NCBI RefSeq assembly: GCF_030413615.1
Contig: NZ_CP129236.1
Location: 2,278,001-2,342,000, forward strand
DNA: 64,000 bases
Direction of reading: 5' to 3'
Source: Planococcus shixiaomingii
GTDB taxonomy: Bacteria > Bacillota > Bacilli > Bacillales_A > Planococcaceae
The notes beneath the pieces were generated by a model. That model was not told the DNA's origin. It did not search any database and was given only the letters and a program-made list of their open reading frames with translations. Position numbers and translations under genes: made by a program. Of this stretch, positions 42,310-51,000 are shown piece by piece (position 1 is the first letter of the stretch; each line of letters begins with the position of its first letter).

Positions 42310-42510
42310 TTATGTATAAGATATTACCGCATACAGAATGCCGCACAATATTATGCCTCCAAGCAGAAAAAGGCCTGTTTGCATTAAAAATTCTGCTACT
42401 TTACTTGGTTTACGTTCCATAGTATGACCTTGCAAAACACCGTTAGAAAGGCCTGTATTTGATGAATCTGGTTCGAATCCTTTATTTATGCGTTTTCTTC
42501 TCGGTTCCAT
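42310..42510 (-). CDS. Small protein with C-terminal membrane helix (66 aa)
   Basis: ATG at 42510, AGGAGGAG upstream. N-terminal half is polar and basic (MEPRRKRINKG), then one hydrophobic helix at about residues 43-64. Unrecognised; tail-anchored topology is likely. Confidence 0.7.
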   Translation of the reverse strand: MEPRRKRINKGFEPDSSNTGLSNGVLQGHTMERKPSKVAEFLMQTGLFLLGGIILCGILYAVISYT

Positions 42511-42638
42511 GGAGCTCCTCCTCGTTACATGAATTTAATTATAGTATTATATTATTTAATCTTACACTAAAGTTAACTTGTTAAGAAAGTCCTATTTCAA
42601 ACTATTTTGATAAAACCGCAACCCTTCTTATGTTTTTG

Positions 42639-42662
42639 GTTAACTTAAAAGGTCGTGGGTAT
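42639..42662 (+). promoter_or_regulatory. Candidate sigma-B promoter
   Basis: GTTAAC (42639-42644), 12 bp, GGGTAT (42657-42662), close to the sigma-B consensus GTTTAA-N12-15-GGGTAT. It precedes a YhfK-like gene; I recall that family as a general-stress gene in B. subtilis. Confidence 0.5.
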
Positions 42663-42699
42663 AGAATAAGAGAAGTTGACAAAGAAAGGAGCGTTTTTG

Positions 42700-43344
42700 A
42701 TGAAGGTGTTAGTTGTAGGGGCAAATGGCCAAATCGGGCGTCATTTTGTAAAGCTGTTAAGTGATGATCCAGACCATACGCCGATTGCGATGATACGGAA
42801 TGAAGAACAAATCAGCTTTTTCAACAGCTTGAATGTGGAATCCGTTCTAGTAAGTCTTGAAGACAGCGTCAAAGACATTGCGGGCGCCATGAATGGCTGC
42901 GACGCAGTGGTATTTACTGCGGGCAGCGGTGGGTCAACTGGCGCTGACAAGACATTATTGATCGATTTGGACGGTGCCGCAAAAACCATCGAAGCCGCGC
43001 AGCAAACTGGCACCGACCGCTTTTTAATGGTAAGCGCCATCCACGCAGATCGGCGTGAACAATGGGGAGAAGAAATTGCCCCGTATTATGTTGCAAAACA
43101 TCACGCGGATAATATTCTGCGTTCCAGCGGTTTGGCTTATACGATCATCCGGCCCGGTGCTTTGACTAACGATCCGGGAACAGGAAAAATCAAAGCCGGA
43201 GAAAACTTGGAACGAGGTTCCATTCCACGGGAAGACGTCGCTGTCGTCCTTTATAACGCCCTGACAAACGATCATCTCTCCGCAAAAACGTTTGAAATTG
43301 TTGCCGGGGACGATGACATTGCTGCAGCTTTAAATCGTTTGTAG
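42700..43344 (+). CDS. Atypical SDR NAD(P)-binding oxidoreductase, YhfK-like (214 aa)
   Basis: Short extended-SDR protein (SDR_a5 type) with a NAD(P)-binding loop VVGANGQIGRHF and FLMVSAIHADRREQWGEE, later YYVAKHHADNILRSSGL with the Tyr-xx-Lys arrangement (YVAKH). ATG at 42700 follows AAAGGAGC. Likely a stress-related reductase or isomerase acting on an unknown substrate. Single-gene unit. Confidence 0.85.
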   Translation: MKVLVVGANGQIGRHFVKLLSDDPDHTPIAMIRNEEQISFFNSLNVESVLVSLEDSVKDIAGAMNGCDAVVFTAGSGGSTGADKTLLIDLDGAAKTIEAAQQTGTDRFLMVSAIHADRREQWGEEIAPYYVAKHHADNILRSSGLAYTIIRPGALTNDPGTGKIKAGENLERGSIPREDVAVVLYNALTNDHLSAKTFEIVAGDDDIAAALNRL

Positions 43345-43407
43345 TAAAAGTTTGGTTCTGTTAAAAGTGGTAGATTTCGCTGCTTGTCGCCGAAATTAAA
43401 AGCAAAA

Positions 43408-43447
43408 GAAAAGACCGTCAAATTCACCTGAATTTGACGGTCTTTTC
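43408..43447 (+). terminator. Terminator after the YhfK-like gene
   Basis: AAAAGACCGTCAAATTCA / TGAATTTGACGGTCTTTT. Confidence 0.92.
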
Positions 43448-43586
43448 TGATGGGCATAACCAAAAATCTGAATACTCCTGTTATAATAAATGGAAATTCA
43501 ATGTAATTTATTCTACATACAAAACCGGTTAATTAAAGAAGAAGAACTACTCAAACGAGACATTGAACTTTAAAGGAGGATGCTAA

Positions 43587-44060
43587 TTGAACGCATATTG
43601 CAAAGGGATTATCAACCAAATGGATATGGCGGTTGATTCAGTGGTGAATTTAATGCGTACGCTAAATGATACAGACCTGACCGTAAAACCGACTGCTGAT
43701 AAATGGTCGATTGGGGAGCTGCTCGCCCACATGTCGGTTATTTGCAAAGCGGATTTTCTAATTGGTACAGGAATATCAGAGGAGGAGCTGGACCGCTATT
43801 ACGAAGAAACAAAACCAGAGGCGAATCTGGATTCCATCACAAATACTTTACGAGATAACTATGCTTTTTTCAGAAAAAGTGTTGCTGAACTCGAAGAAAA
43901 CGAGCTAATGAAAGAAACTACGTCCTTCTTTGGAAGTGTGCATTCTCGCTACGAATGGCTGCTGGATACACAGGCGCATTTTTACCATCACCGGGGACAG
44001 CTGCACGCCATGATTGTTCACGTTCTACAACAGGAGCCAAATGTTCAGCTTTTTGAATAA
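43587..44060 (+). CDS. DinB family metal-binding protein (157 aa)
   Basis: DinB/YfiT-like four-helix bundle, with histidines H48 (LLAHMS), H131 and H135 (AHFYHHRGQ) forming the usual metal triad; many such proteins are bacillithiol-dependent transferases. TTG at 43587, seven bases after AAAGGAGG. The upstream TGTTATAAT at about 43481-43489 is an extended -10 promoter. Substrate unknown. Confidence 0.87.
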   Translation: MNAYCKGIINQMDMAVDSVVNLMRTLNDTDLTVKPTADKWSIGELLAHMSVICKADFLIGTGISEEELDRYYEETKPEANLDSITNTLRDNYAFFRKSVAELEENELMKETTSFFGSVHSRYEWLLDTQAHFYHHRGQLHAMIVHVLQQEPNVQLFE

Positions 44061-44189
44061 GGTGAGGTCCTACTTTGCAGCCGATTCAAACTGATAAAGA
44101 CTGACAACATCCTTAGCTTTTGATCGTTTCATGCCATAAAAATAGACCGGATTGATTGAGTTGAATCGTATATGCGTGAATGATAACGT

Positions 44190-44216
44190 TAAAAAGCACC
44201 GCAATATGCGGTGCCA
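44190..44216 (-). terminator. Terminator after the small membrane protein gene
   Basis: GCACCGCA / TGCGGTGC with short loop, followed by TTTTT on the minus strand. Confidence 0.88.
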
Positions 44217-44249
44217 TCAGAATTTTTCAAATAACTAAAGATGCCATTT

Positions 44250-44495
44250 TTAAGCCTGCAATCTTACATTCTTCATGCCTAATACCAGCTGGGTTACAAA
44301 TGCTATCGAACAAAATGCAATTGCGAAATAGCCCATCATTGAGATCGGTTGCATAGCAAGGGTTTGGACAACTAGCAGCAGCATTAACAATGCAATTGCA
44401 AAATTTAACACGTAGGGTTTATCATAAAATTTTTTAGAAGCGATTCCTACGAAAATCGCCGTGGCAATGATTAATAGCAAAAGAAACATACCCAT
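44250..44495 (-). CDS. Small membrane protein (81 aa)
   Basis: Three hydrophobic helices (about 2-19, 28-48, 53-74); unrecognised. ATG at 44495 is preceded at some distance by AGAGGA; another in-frame ATG lies two codons on. Confidence 0.65.
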   Translation of the reverse strand: MGMFLLLLIIATAIFVGIASKKFYDKPYVLNFAIALLMLLLVVQTLAMQPISMMGYFAIAFCSIAFVTQLVLGMKNVRLQA

Positions 44496-44563
44496 TAAAG
44501 CTTACACATCCTCTTTACAATTTCTTTAAAGTTTAGCATATTTTCGGCCAAATCGATATAGCT

Positions 44564-45061
44564 TTACGGCAGTTGATCGTAGGCGAGCCGTTTTATGACT
44601 TTTTCATGCTGCGGAAAATCTTTCAGCAATTCAGCTTGGCTGTAAAGTTTAAAATCAGCAAAGTCAAAACCTGGAGACACCATGCAGCCGACAAGGGAAA
44701 ATGTATTTTCTTCGTCCACAGATGAACCGAATATACTGCCTTTTTCGACAAGCACTTGAGGCTTCTCCCCTTTTTCCATTTCAAGCCCTAATTTTTCCTG
44801 ACGGTAAGTTCCTGCAGGATCGATAATGTGAACGGTCAACGAACTTCCGGCATGAAAATACCACAACTCATCAGACAACAATTGATGGAAATGGGAAATG
44901 TTTTCCGATCGCAGCAAAAAATAGATGCTCGTATATAAATTGCGCTGGCCTGGATGGCTTTCACGTTCAATCGTTTCCCGGGACTTGAACGATTGTTTAA
45001 AATAGCCTCCTTCCGGGTGTTCTTCCATGTTAAGATGATCGATCCAATAGTCTGCATTCAT
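44564..45061 (-). CDS. Cupin-fold protein, DUF985 type (165 aa)
   Basis: RmlC-like cupin of the DUF985 family. Contains EEHPEGGYFKQSF at the N terminus, SIYFLLRSENISHFHQLLSDELWYFHAG carrying the usual His/Glu barrel residues, and VGCMVSPGFDFADF. ATG at 45061 with AGGCAGG upstream. No enzyme activity can be assigned. Confidence 0.88.
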   Translation of the reverse strand: MNADYWIDHLNMEEHPEGGYFKQSFKSRETIERESHPGQRNLYTSIYFLLRSENISHFHQLLSDELWYFHAGSSLTVHIIDPAGTYRQEKLGLEMEKGEKPQVLVEKGSIFGSSVDEENTFSLVGCMVSPGFDFADFKLYSQAELLKDFPQHEKVIKRLAYDQLP

Positions 45062-45235
45062 GTAGCATACCTGCCTTTATATTGTTATTTCTTTTCTGCC
45101 TTTTCCTATTCATTATATAGCAGCCGATGAAACCCGAGGAAAAGAATTACGAATAACCTTCAAGGTGATGGAACGCGGAACGTTGATGTCTGCGTTTTGA
45201 TGAGAGATTCAACTTGCCCGAGTGGAACGAATCTA

Positions 45236-45264
45236 AAAAAAGCTTGGAGAAATTTCTCCAAGCC
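45236..45264 (-). terminator. Terminator of the amidohydrolase operon
   Basis: CTTGGAGAAA / TTTCTCCAAG palindrome, then CTTTTTTT on the minus strand. Confidence 0.9.
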
Positions 45265-45270
45265 CTGCTG

Positions 45271-45480
45271 TCATTTCTTCAGCTGGCGCATTTCTGCGAC
45301 CGCTGCATTAAATTTATCAAAATCAAATTCCACGCTATTCGGCTTATAAAAATACAAAATCGAGCCCTTTTCTCCTTGGGCCAACATATGATTGACCACC
45401 GCTTTAGGGCTGGCCATATCAACTCCTGTTTGTTCTGCCTGGTTTAATTTCTGCAAAATCTCTTGTGGCGTCTTGGTCAT
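45271..45480 (-). CDS. Unrecognised small protein (69 aa)
   Basis: ATG at 45480 overlaps the SDR stop as ATGA, so it is translationally coupled. Helical N terminus, then GSILYFYKPNSVEFDFDKF. No known motif. Third gene of the amidohydrolase-SDR operon. Confidence 0.75.
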   Translation of the reverse strand: MTKTPQEILQKLNQAEQTGVDMASPKAVVNHMLAQGEKGSILYFYKPNSVEFDFDKFNAAVAEMRQLKK

Positions 45481-46226
45481 TGAGGAAACTCCTTTTCTTC
45501 ATCATAAATTGGCAAGTTCCGAAGGTCCAAAACCGGATTTAGCGACTCAAAATCAGAGCGCTGCATTAAAGTGATGAGCTGTGCTGCCGTTTCTTCCGGT
45601 GTGCTCAGTGCACCAGTTTCTTTATAGCCCTTGAACCGGTCAATCAACGGAAAAGCGCTTGCATCGCTTTCCCGTATCTTTTCTTGCATGCCGGTATCGA
45701 TTATGCCAGGAGCTACTGATACCACTTTAACTTGGGCAGTTTCCGCATCAAGAACCCGACTGAAATGGTCAAGCCCTGCTTTTCCTGCACAATAGGCACT
45801 CCATCCCTCATATACTTTCCGCCCGGCTCCCGATGAAATATTGACGATCGATTTTTTAATTTCGGAATCTCTAAACTGCGCAATAAAAGCAGAACTTAAT
45901 ATCATCGGCGCTGTTAAATTCAGCGCGATGCTCGCTTGAATGTCAGCCGGATCATTCTGATAAGCGAGGCCGATCGGCTCGACAGTTCCTGCATTGTTGA
46001 TCAGCGTAACGCTTTGTACGTTTTTTGGAAGCAAGCCTGCAATGTCTCCCATTAATCCTTGAATTTTGGGCAAATCGGTTAAGTCGAACGAGAGAAAATG
46101 TGCTCCCGACCACTGCTCATCAGCTGAACGGGCAATGCCTATGACAAATTGCCCCGCTTCAATCAATTGGCGGCAAAGCGCCAAACCAATACCTTGAGAA
46201 GCGCCGGTTACAATATACACTTCCAT
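45477..46226 (-). CDS. SDR oxidoreductase, benzil reductase (YueD)-like (249 aa)
   Basis: Classical short-chain dehydrogenase: TGASQGIGLAL cofactor loop, NNAGTVEPIG, catalytic Ser in SSGAG and YCAGKAG (Tyr-xxx-Lys). The sequence resembles B. subtilis YueD, an (S)-benzoin-forming benzil reductase. ATG at 46226 shares one base with the upstream TGA. Physiological substrate unknown. Confidence 0.85.
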   Translation of the reverse strand: MEVYIVTGASQGIGLALCRQLIEAGQFVIGIARSADEQWSGAHFLSFDLTDLPKIQGLMGDIAGLLPKNVQSVTLINNAGTVEPIGLAYQNDPADIQASIALNLTAPMILSSAFIAQFRDSEIKKSIVNISSGAGRKVYEGWSAYCAGKAGLDHFSRVLDAETAQVKVVSVAPGIIDTGMQEKIRESDASAFPLIDRFKGYKETGALSTPEETAAQLITLMQRSDFESLNPVLDLRNLPIYDEEKEFPQ

Positions 46227-47809
46227 CAGTTCATCACCGCGCCAGCTTTTTGGAACATAATATCGCCAGCGACCACAGTCATTTCCACTTGTGCTTCCAG
46301 AAGCTGTTCTTCGTTTCCATCAAACAAGTCGCGGTCAAAAATGGTGAAATCCGCATCATATCCTTCTTTAATGAGTCCTCTTTCATGTTCCTTGCAGATG
46401 GCTGCCGCTGAGCCGCTCGTATAAAGTTGAATGGCTTCAAAGCGGGAAAGTTTTTCTTCCGGCAAATAGCCTTCGTGTGTTTCATACGGATTTCTTCTCG
46501 TTACAGCTGCATAGATGCCAAGGCGTGGATCCACTTCTTCAATCGGCGCATCCGAACCGCCTGCAAGAATCAAACCGCTATCCAGCAACTTTTTCCATGC
46601 GTAGGCCCATTCCATCCGTTCTTCACCGAGCCGCTCCACTACCCACGGAAAATCGGAAGTCACGAAGCTTGGCTGCAGATCAAGGATGACATCAAGTTTT
46701 TGCATGCGTTCAACCAGATCTTTTCGGACAATCACCGTGTGAATCAAGCGATCGCGTTTGCCTTCAGGTACAGGATGCGCTTCGATGGCATCTAGCGCTT
46801 TTTCCAGGCCAAGATCACCAATTACATGAATGGCGATTGCTTCACCGTATTTACGCGCCATGGCCACAAGTTCTTTTAATTCCAAATCTCCATGGATTGC
46901 CACACCGCTTGTGGACGGATCATCATTATATGGTTTGCTGAGAAGCGCCGTTCTGCCTCCCAACGCCCCGTCCGCGAATATTTTCATCGCGCCTGGATCA
47001 ATAAAGGGTTCACCGTATTCGGCGCCAGCCATCATTTTTTCAAATTCGCTGTGTGCACGCAATAAATTGGCGCGGAATTTTCGGTTTTCTTTAATCACAT
47101 TTTTAAATGCTTGCAGCGGGCGGGAATAATCGCCGTAGTATCCCATGTCTTCTGTATGGGCGCCGGTCAAACCGAGCGACAGCAAATTATCCACCGACAT
47201 TTCAAGTGCGCGCGTCAAATAGGCGACACTGACTTCCGGAACTTTAGCGAATACCATGTCCTGTGCCGCATCCAGCAAATAGCCTGTCGGTTCGCCGTCG
47301 TTATCACGCACAATGACCCCGCCTTCCGGATCAGGTGTGTCTTTTGTGATGCCAGCCAGTGCCAGTGCACTGGAGTTCGCAAGAATTGCGTGCCTGCAGA
47401 TTCGTTTCAGCAGCATTGGCGCTTCTGTAATTTCGTCCAATTCTTGCCGGTGAAAGATTTTTCGGTCGGGAAAATTATTTTCGTTCCAGCCTTCCCCGAT
47501 AAACCAGTCGTTATTTATGATATTTGCTGTAGCTTGATGCAACCGCTCTTTCATTTCTTCTGCAGATTCAATTTTCGACAAATCCACGCGCAGCAACTTC
47601 TCGCCGTGCCCGATCATGTGCATATGGCTATCCACAAAACCTGGGTAGACTACTTTGCCTTTCAAATCCACTTCCCGGTCTGCTTCATTTTTTAATTGGT
47701 CATATGTACCGAGCTTTGATATCTTGCCCTCTTCGACTAAAACCGCTTGAACGGTCTCGCTTTCAGCAGACATGGTATAAATAAGGCCTCCGTGCCATAA
47801 CACTTTCAT
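46226..47809 (-). CDS. Amidohydrolase family metal-dependent hydrolase, YtcJ-like (527 aa)
   Basis: Amidohydrolase-3 family. Metal motif HMH in VDSHMHMIGHG, IHVIGDLGLEKALDAIE, the late HTVIVR and GGSDAPIEEVDP (metal aspartate). ATG at 47809 follows AAAAGGAGTGG; in-frame starts further up read through that region. Forms an operon with an SDR and a small unknown protein. Substrate is likely an amide or N-formyl compound, not identified. Confidence 0.9.
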   Translation of the reverse strand: MKVLWHGGLIYTMSAESETVQAVLVEEGKISKLGTYDQLKNEADREVDLKGKVVYPGFVDSHMHMIGHGEKLLRVDLSKIESAEEMKERLHQATANIINNDWFIGEGWNENNFPDRKIFHRQELDEITEAPMLLKRICRHAILANSSALALAGITKDTPDPEGGVIVRDNDGEPTGYLLDAAQDMVFAKVPEVSVAYLTRALEMSVDNLLSLGLTGAHTEDMGYYGDYSRPLQAFKNVIKENRKFRANLLRAHSEFEKMMAGAEYGEPFIDPGAMKIFADGALGGRTALLSKPYNDDPSTSGVAIHGDLELKELVAMARKYGEAIAIHVIGDLGLEKALDAIEAHPVPEGKRDRLIHTVIVRKDLVERMQKLDVILDLQPSFVTSDFPWVVERLGEERMEWAYAWKKLLDSGLILAGGSDAPIEEVDPRLGIYAAVTRRNPYETHEGYLPEEKLSRFEAIQLYTSGSAAAICKEHERGLIKEGYDADFTIFDRDLFDGNEEQLLEAQVEMTVVAGDIMFQKAGAVMN

Positions 47810-47915
47810 TTGACCACTCCTTTTCTCTTTATTCATCATAAATCCAATCCATGAAGTGTACAATAAGATTGATTTGAATTAACTAAAATATTTGTGTAAT
47901 CTTCTAAAAAGAACA

Positions 47916-47937
47916 TGAAAGCGATTTATGCTATAAT
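47916..47937 (+). promoter_or_regulatory. Extended -10 promoter with overlapping cre-like site
   Basis: TATAAT (47932-47937) preceded by TGC. The bases before it, TGAAAGCGATTTAT (47916-47929), match the cre consensus at 12 of 14 positions and fill the -35 to -10 interval, a position typical for repression. Confidence 0.45.
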
Positions 47938-47967
47938 TATTTTCATATTAAGAAAGCAGAGGTGAAC

Positions 47968-47984
47968 CCTCCAAGCCGGAGGGA
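47968..47984 (+). promoter_or_regulatory. Hairpin sequestering the ribosome binding site of the CNNM gene
   Basis: CCCTCC and GGAGGG around loop AAGCC; the right arm is the ribosome binding site of the TTG at 47989, six bases away. Folding would reduce initiation. Confidence 0.5.
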
Positions 47985-47988
47985 CCAA

Positions 47989-49329
47989 TTGGACAGTATA
48001 CTTATAGTGAATTTATTTTTGGTCGTTTTGCTGATTGCTTTAACGGCTTTATTTGTCGGCTCGGAATTCTCCATCATCAAAGTGAGAATGTCCCGAATCG
48101 ACCAGCTCATTTCAGAAGGCCACAAGGGAGCAATACGAACCAAAAAAATCATTGATAACTTGGATTACTATTTATCAGCGTGTCAGCTTGGTATTACCGT
48201 AACAGCACTCGGACTAGGGTGGCTCGGGGAACCGACGGTGGAACGGATGCTGCATCCGCTCTTTGAACATTTGGACGTCGGGGAAACAACAGCATCTATT
48301 TTTTCAGTAGCTATCGCTTTCACGCTGATTACATATATCCATGTAGTCATCGGGGAATTGGCGCCTAAAACATTGGCGATTCAATATGCTGAAAACATGG
48401 CATTGTTTTTCTCTCGTCCCTTGCTCATTTTCGGTGTTGTAATGGGTCCGTTTATTTGGTTGATGAACGGCTCAGCACGGGTCTTTCTTCGGATGTTCGG
48501 CATTGAGCCGGCGGGGCATGAACAAGCCCACTCCGAAGAAGAATTGAAAATCATTATGACGCACAGTTATCAAAGCGGTGAAATCAACCAAACCGAGCTG
48601 TCCTATATGCAAAACATTTTTTCTTTTGATGAACGCACGGCAAAAGACATTATGCTGCCGCGTACACAGATGGAAACCATTTCGCTTGAGATGGATCACG
48701 ACGATTTGATGGAAATTGTACGGGACAATCAATTTACACGGTTCCCTGTTACCGAAAACGGTGATAAAGATGACATCATTGGATTCATCAACATAAAAGA
48801 AATGCTTACGAACTACACGTATAAACAGGACTTAAAAGAAAGCACAATTGTACATGATATACCTTTTGTCCATGAGCTAGCTCCTATTCAAGACGTTTTG
48901 CGCAAGATGCAGAAAGAACGGGTTCATATGGCTATAGTCATCGATGAATACGGCGGAACTGCAGGCGTCATTACGATGGAAGATATTTTGGAGGAAATCG
49001 TTGGAGAAATTCGCGACGAATTTGATGATAATGAACAAGAAGACATTAAAGCGATTGATGCCGACAATTATTTGTTGAACGGCCGATTCCTGCTTTCCGA
49101 CCTGGAAGAACGTTTCGCTATAACATTCGATGACAGCGAAGACGTTGACACCATCGGCGGTTGGATTCAGCTGAAAAATACCGATATTCAAGAAGGCGGT
49201 TCTGTCTCTTTGCCAAACCACACTGTAACCGTCAAAGAAATGGAAAATCACCAAATCATTTCGGTATTATTGACGAAACTTCCTGAACAGGATGAAACAG
49301 AAAAAGACATTCCAAATTTAGAAGTATAA
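47989..49329 (+). CDS. CNNM/CorC (hemolysin C) family transporter (446 aa)
   Basis: Divalent-cation transport-related protein (MpfA/YhdP/YrkA group; Mg2+ or related efflux). Domains: CNNM membrane domain (DUF21) with three to four helices in the first 190 residues, a CBS pair (EISLEMDHDDLMEIV, then IVIDEYGGTAGVITMEDILEEIVGEI) and a C-terminal CorC_HlyC domain (NGRFLLSDLEERF). TTG at 47989 is the likely start (MDSILIVNLFLV); a GTG at 47962 would add residues with no support. Confidence 0.9.
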   Translation: MDSILIVNLFLVVLLIALTALFVGSEFSIIKVRMSRIDQLISEGHKGAIRTKKIIDNLDYYLSACQLGITVTALGLGWLGEPTVERMLHPLFEHLDVGETTASIFSVAIAFTLITYIHVVIGELAPKTLAIQYAENMALFFSRPLLIFGVVMGPFIWLMNGSARVFLRMFGIEPAGHEQAHSEEELKIIMTHSYQSGEINQTELSYMQNIFSFDERTAKDIMLPRTQMETISLEMDHDDLMEIVRDNQFTRFPVTENGDKDDIIGFINIKEMLTNYTYKQDLKESTIVHDIPFVHELAPIQDVLRKMQKERVHMAIVIDEYGGTAGVITMEDILEEIVGEIRDEFDDNEQEDIKAIDADNYLLNGRFLLSDLEERFAITFDDSEDVDTIGGWIQLKNTDIQEGGSVSLPNHTVTVKEMENHQIISVLLTKLPEQDETEKDIPNLEV

Positions 49330-49331
49330 TC

Positions 49332-49364
49332 AAAAACCTCCTTCAGTTCTGAAGGAGGTTTTTA
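49332..49364 (+). terminator. Terminator after the CNNM gene
   Basis: AAAACCTCCTTC / GAAGGAGGTTTT around AGTTCT. The same sequence recurs, inverted, at 50026-50059. Confidence 0.92.
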
Positions 49365-49524
49365 TACTATAAACAAAGTTTAGGATAGATGAATAAAGCT
49401 GCAGAAATCAACCGGGCCGGACACTTCGCTTTCCGTGGGCTCGGCTTCAGCCTCCTCGTCACTGAAAAGACTGTTGCTCCTGTCTCTGCATCGCTTCGCT
49501 AGCTTCGAGACATGAAAAAGCGTT

Positions 49525-49593
49525 GCATCGCTGCGCTAGCTTCGTCGCAAAGACATGGCCTCAAGACTTTCGGCCAATGTCTTGCCTGCTGGG
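49525..49593 (+). repeat. Module 1 inside repeat B
   Basis: Starts GCATCGCTGCGCTAGCTTCG and ends TGTCTTGCCTGCTGGG; about 70 bp. A third partial copy, GCATCGCTTCGCTAGCTTCG, lies at 49488-49507. Confidence 0.75.
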
Positions 49594-49782
49594 TCTTCCG
49601 CTCAAGTCGCTACGCTGCTCCCACAGGAGTTTGCGTGTCTGGCCCGGTTGGGTTTCTCTCTTAAATCTGAGTGAATTCTTCCATTCAAGTGTTGTGACTC
49701 TTTAAAAGCCGGTGCAAGACACTTTGTATGCCCTTCTTGCTTCAAGAACCGTAGCGCAAGCCGGCGGAAACCCTCTGCTCCT

Positions 49783-49850
49783 GCATCGCTGCGCTGCTTC
49801 GTCGCAAAGACTTGGCCTCACTGCCATCGGCCATTGTCTTTCCTGCGGGG
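49783..49850 (+). repeat. Module 2 inside repeat B
   Basis: Starts GCATCGCTGCGCTGCTTCG, ends GTCTTTCCTGCGGGG; direct repeat of module 1 with scattered changes. Confidence 0.75.
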
Positions 49851-50025
49851 CAGCGGAGCGACGAAGTGCCGAAGTGCCGAAATCCACTCGGGACGCCAGG
49901 ACCGAGTTAGTTCGGCTCGAGCCCGCGGAAAGCGTCCGGCTGAAGCGAAGGTGCCGGTATCGTTCCGGTAGAATGTGTATATTTATTCCGGTAAAAAGTT
50001 ACCTATTCTTTTGTCTACAAGCTCC

Positions 50026-50059
50026 AAAAACCTCCTTCAGCGCTGCTGAAGGAGGTTTT
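50026..50059 (-). terminator. Terminator after the sulfurtransferase gene
   Basis: AAAACCTCCTTCAGC / GCTGAAGGAGGTTTT; near copy of the terminator at 49332-49364 with a different loop. Confidence 0.92.
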
Positions 50060-50067
50060 ATTTCAGG

Positions 50068-50997
50068 CTATTTTTTCTCTAATTGTGATTTTTCAAATTC
50101 AAATTTTTTCATCAGCATTTCGCCCGTGTAACCTTCTTGGATCAAGTGCGCCAAAATTGCTTTTGTTTCTTCGTCTGCAGCTTCTGGATGCTCTGAACGG
50201 TCAATCTCCACAACGTTCTCTTCATCATTTATCCAGTCTGAAAAACTGCCGGTATACAAACGCAGCTGATGGTGCCCTTTTTCGGCTAGTACAGTGTACA
50301 ACGCAGCTGCCGACACTCCACTGCCACAATAAACGACAGCCGGTTCATTTTTCTGAAGCACTTCGCTAAAATCAACATCTTCGTAAAACTCCTGGTTATG
50401 GACAAGTTGGGCCCAGTCAAAATTTCGTGCACCCGGTATGCGGCCAGCCACTTTGTCGAGCGGTTCGTTGATGCCGGCATAGCGTTCTGCTGAACGCGCA
50501 TCAATCAAGATGCCAAGTTCTTTGCCGGCAATAATGCTTTTCACGTAATTGCGGTCAGCATAAAGGGAATCATCAAATTGAAGTTCCGCAAAAGTCGGCT
50601 CATATTCAGGAACAGCGGCAGAAACCGCAATCCCTTTATTTTTTAAAGCGGAAAAGCCGTGTTTACTGATAAAAACTTGCTCAAAGCCGGCATATTTCAA
50701 GAGCCACCAAGCACGGGCGGCGAAAGGCGAACCTCCTTGATCATAAATGACGACCCGGTCTTCCGATGTCAACCCGCTTGAACGCACCAACCGCGTCAAT
50801 TGGTCTTTGGATGGCATCGGATGGCGTCCGCCTTCGATTTCCATGTCGGACAAATCCTTCTCCAAATCCCAGAAAACCGCCCCAGCAACATGCTCTTGCT
50901 CATAAAGATTTCGTCCCTGCTCCGGCTTCCCCAGTTCAAACCTTGCATCAATCCAACGGTAATTTTCAGTATCTGTCGTTTCAATAAAAACGCTCAT
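50068..50997 (-). CDS. Sulfurtransferase, tandem rhodanese type (309 aa)
   Basis: Thiosulfate/3-mercaptopyruvate sulfurtransferase with an inactive N-terminal rhodanese domain (DARFELG, then RVVIYDQGGSPFAARAWWLLKYAG) and an active C-terminal one with the cysteine loop CGSGVSA; that loop favours mercaptopyruvate. ATG at 50997 follows AAAGGGTG three bases after the dynA stop; an adjacent GTG at 51000 is less likely. Encoded after dynA on the same strand. Confidence 0.9.
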   Translation of the reverse strand: MSVFIETTDTENYRWIDARFELGKPEQGRNLYEQEHVAGAVFWDLEKDLSDMEIEGGRHPMPSKDQLTRLVRSSGLTSEDRVVIYDQGGSPFAARAWWLLKYAGFEQVFISKHGFSALKNKGIAVSAAVPEYEPTFAELQFDDSLYADRNYVKSIIAGKELGILIDARSAERYAGINEPLDKVAGRIPGARNFDWAQLVHNQEFYEDVDFSEVLQKNEPAVVYCGSGVSAAALYTVLAEKGHHQLRLYTGSFSDWINDEENVVEIDRSEHPEAADEETKAILAHLIQEGYTGEMLMKKFEFEKSQLEKK

Positions 50998-51000
50998 CAC

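Larger units (their letters stand above)
49364..50025. repeat. Palindromic intergenic repeat, copy B (about 660 bp)
   Basis: Second copy of the family at 16460-16910, also between convergent genes. Shared: AAAGTT near the left edge, TAGATGAATAAAG-like leader, ACCGGGCCGGACACTTCGCT (49411-49430), the inverted arm GTGTCTGGCCCGGT (49636-49649), CCGAAATCCACTCGGGACG and CCCGCGGAAAGCGTCCG. It is about 210 bp longer than copy A because each half carries an extra module (49525-49593 and 49783-49850). No credible gene. Confidence 0.85.

Noticed and set aside
49702..50131. Open frames across repeat B
   Set aside because: Products of the GC-rich repeat; no ribosome binding site, and they run into the sulfurtransferase gene antisense.
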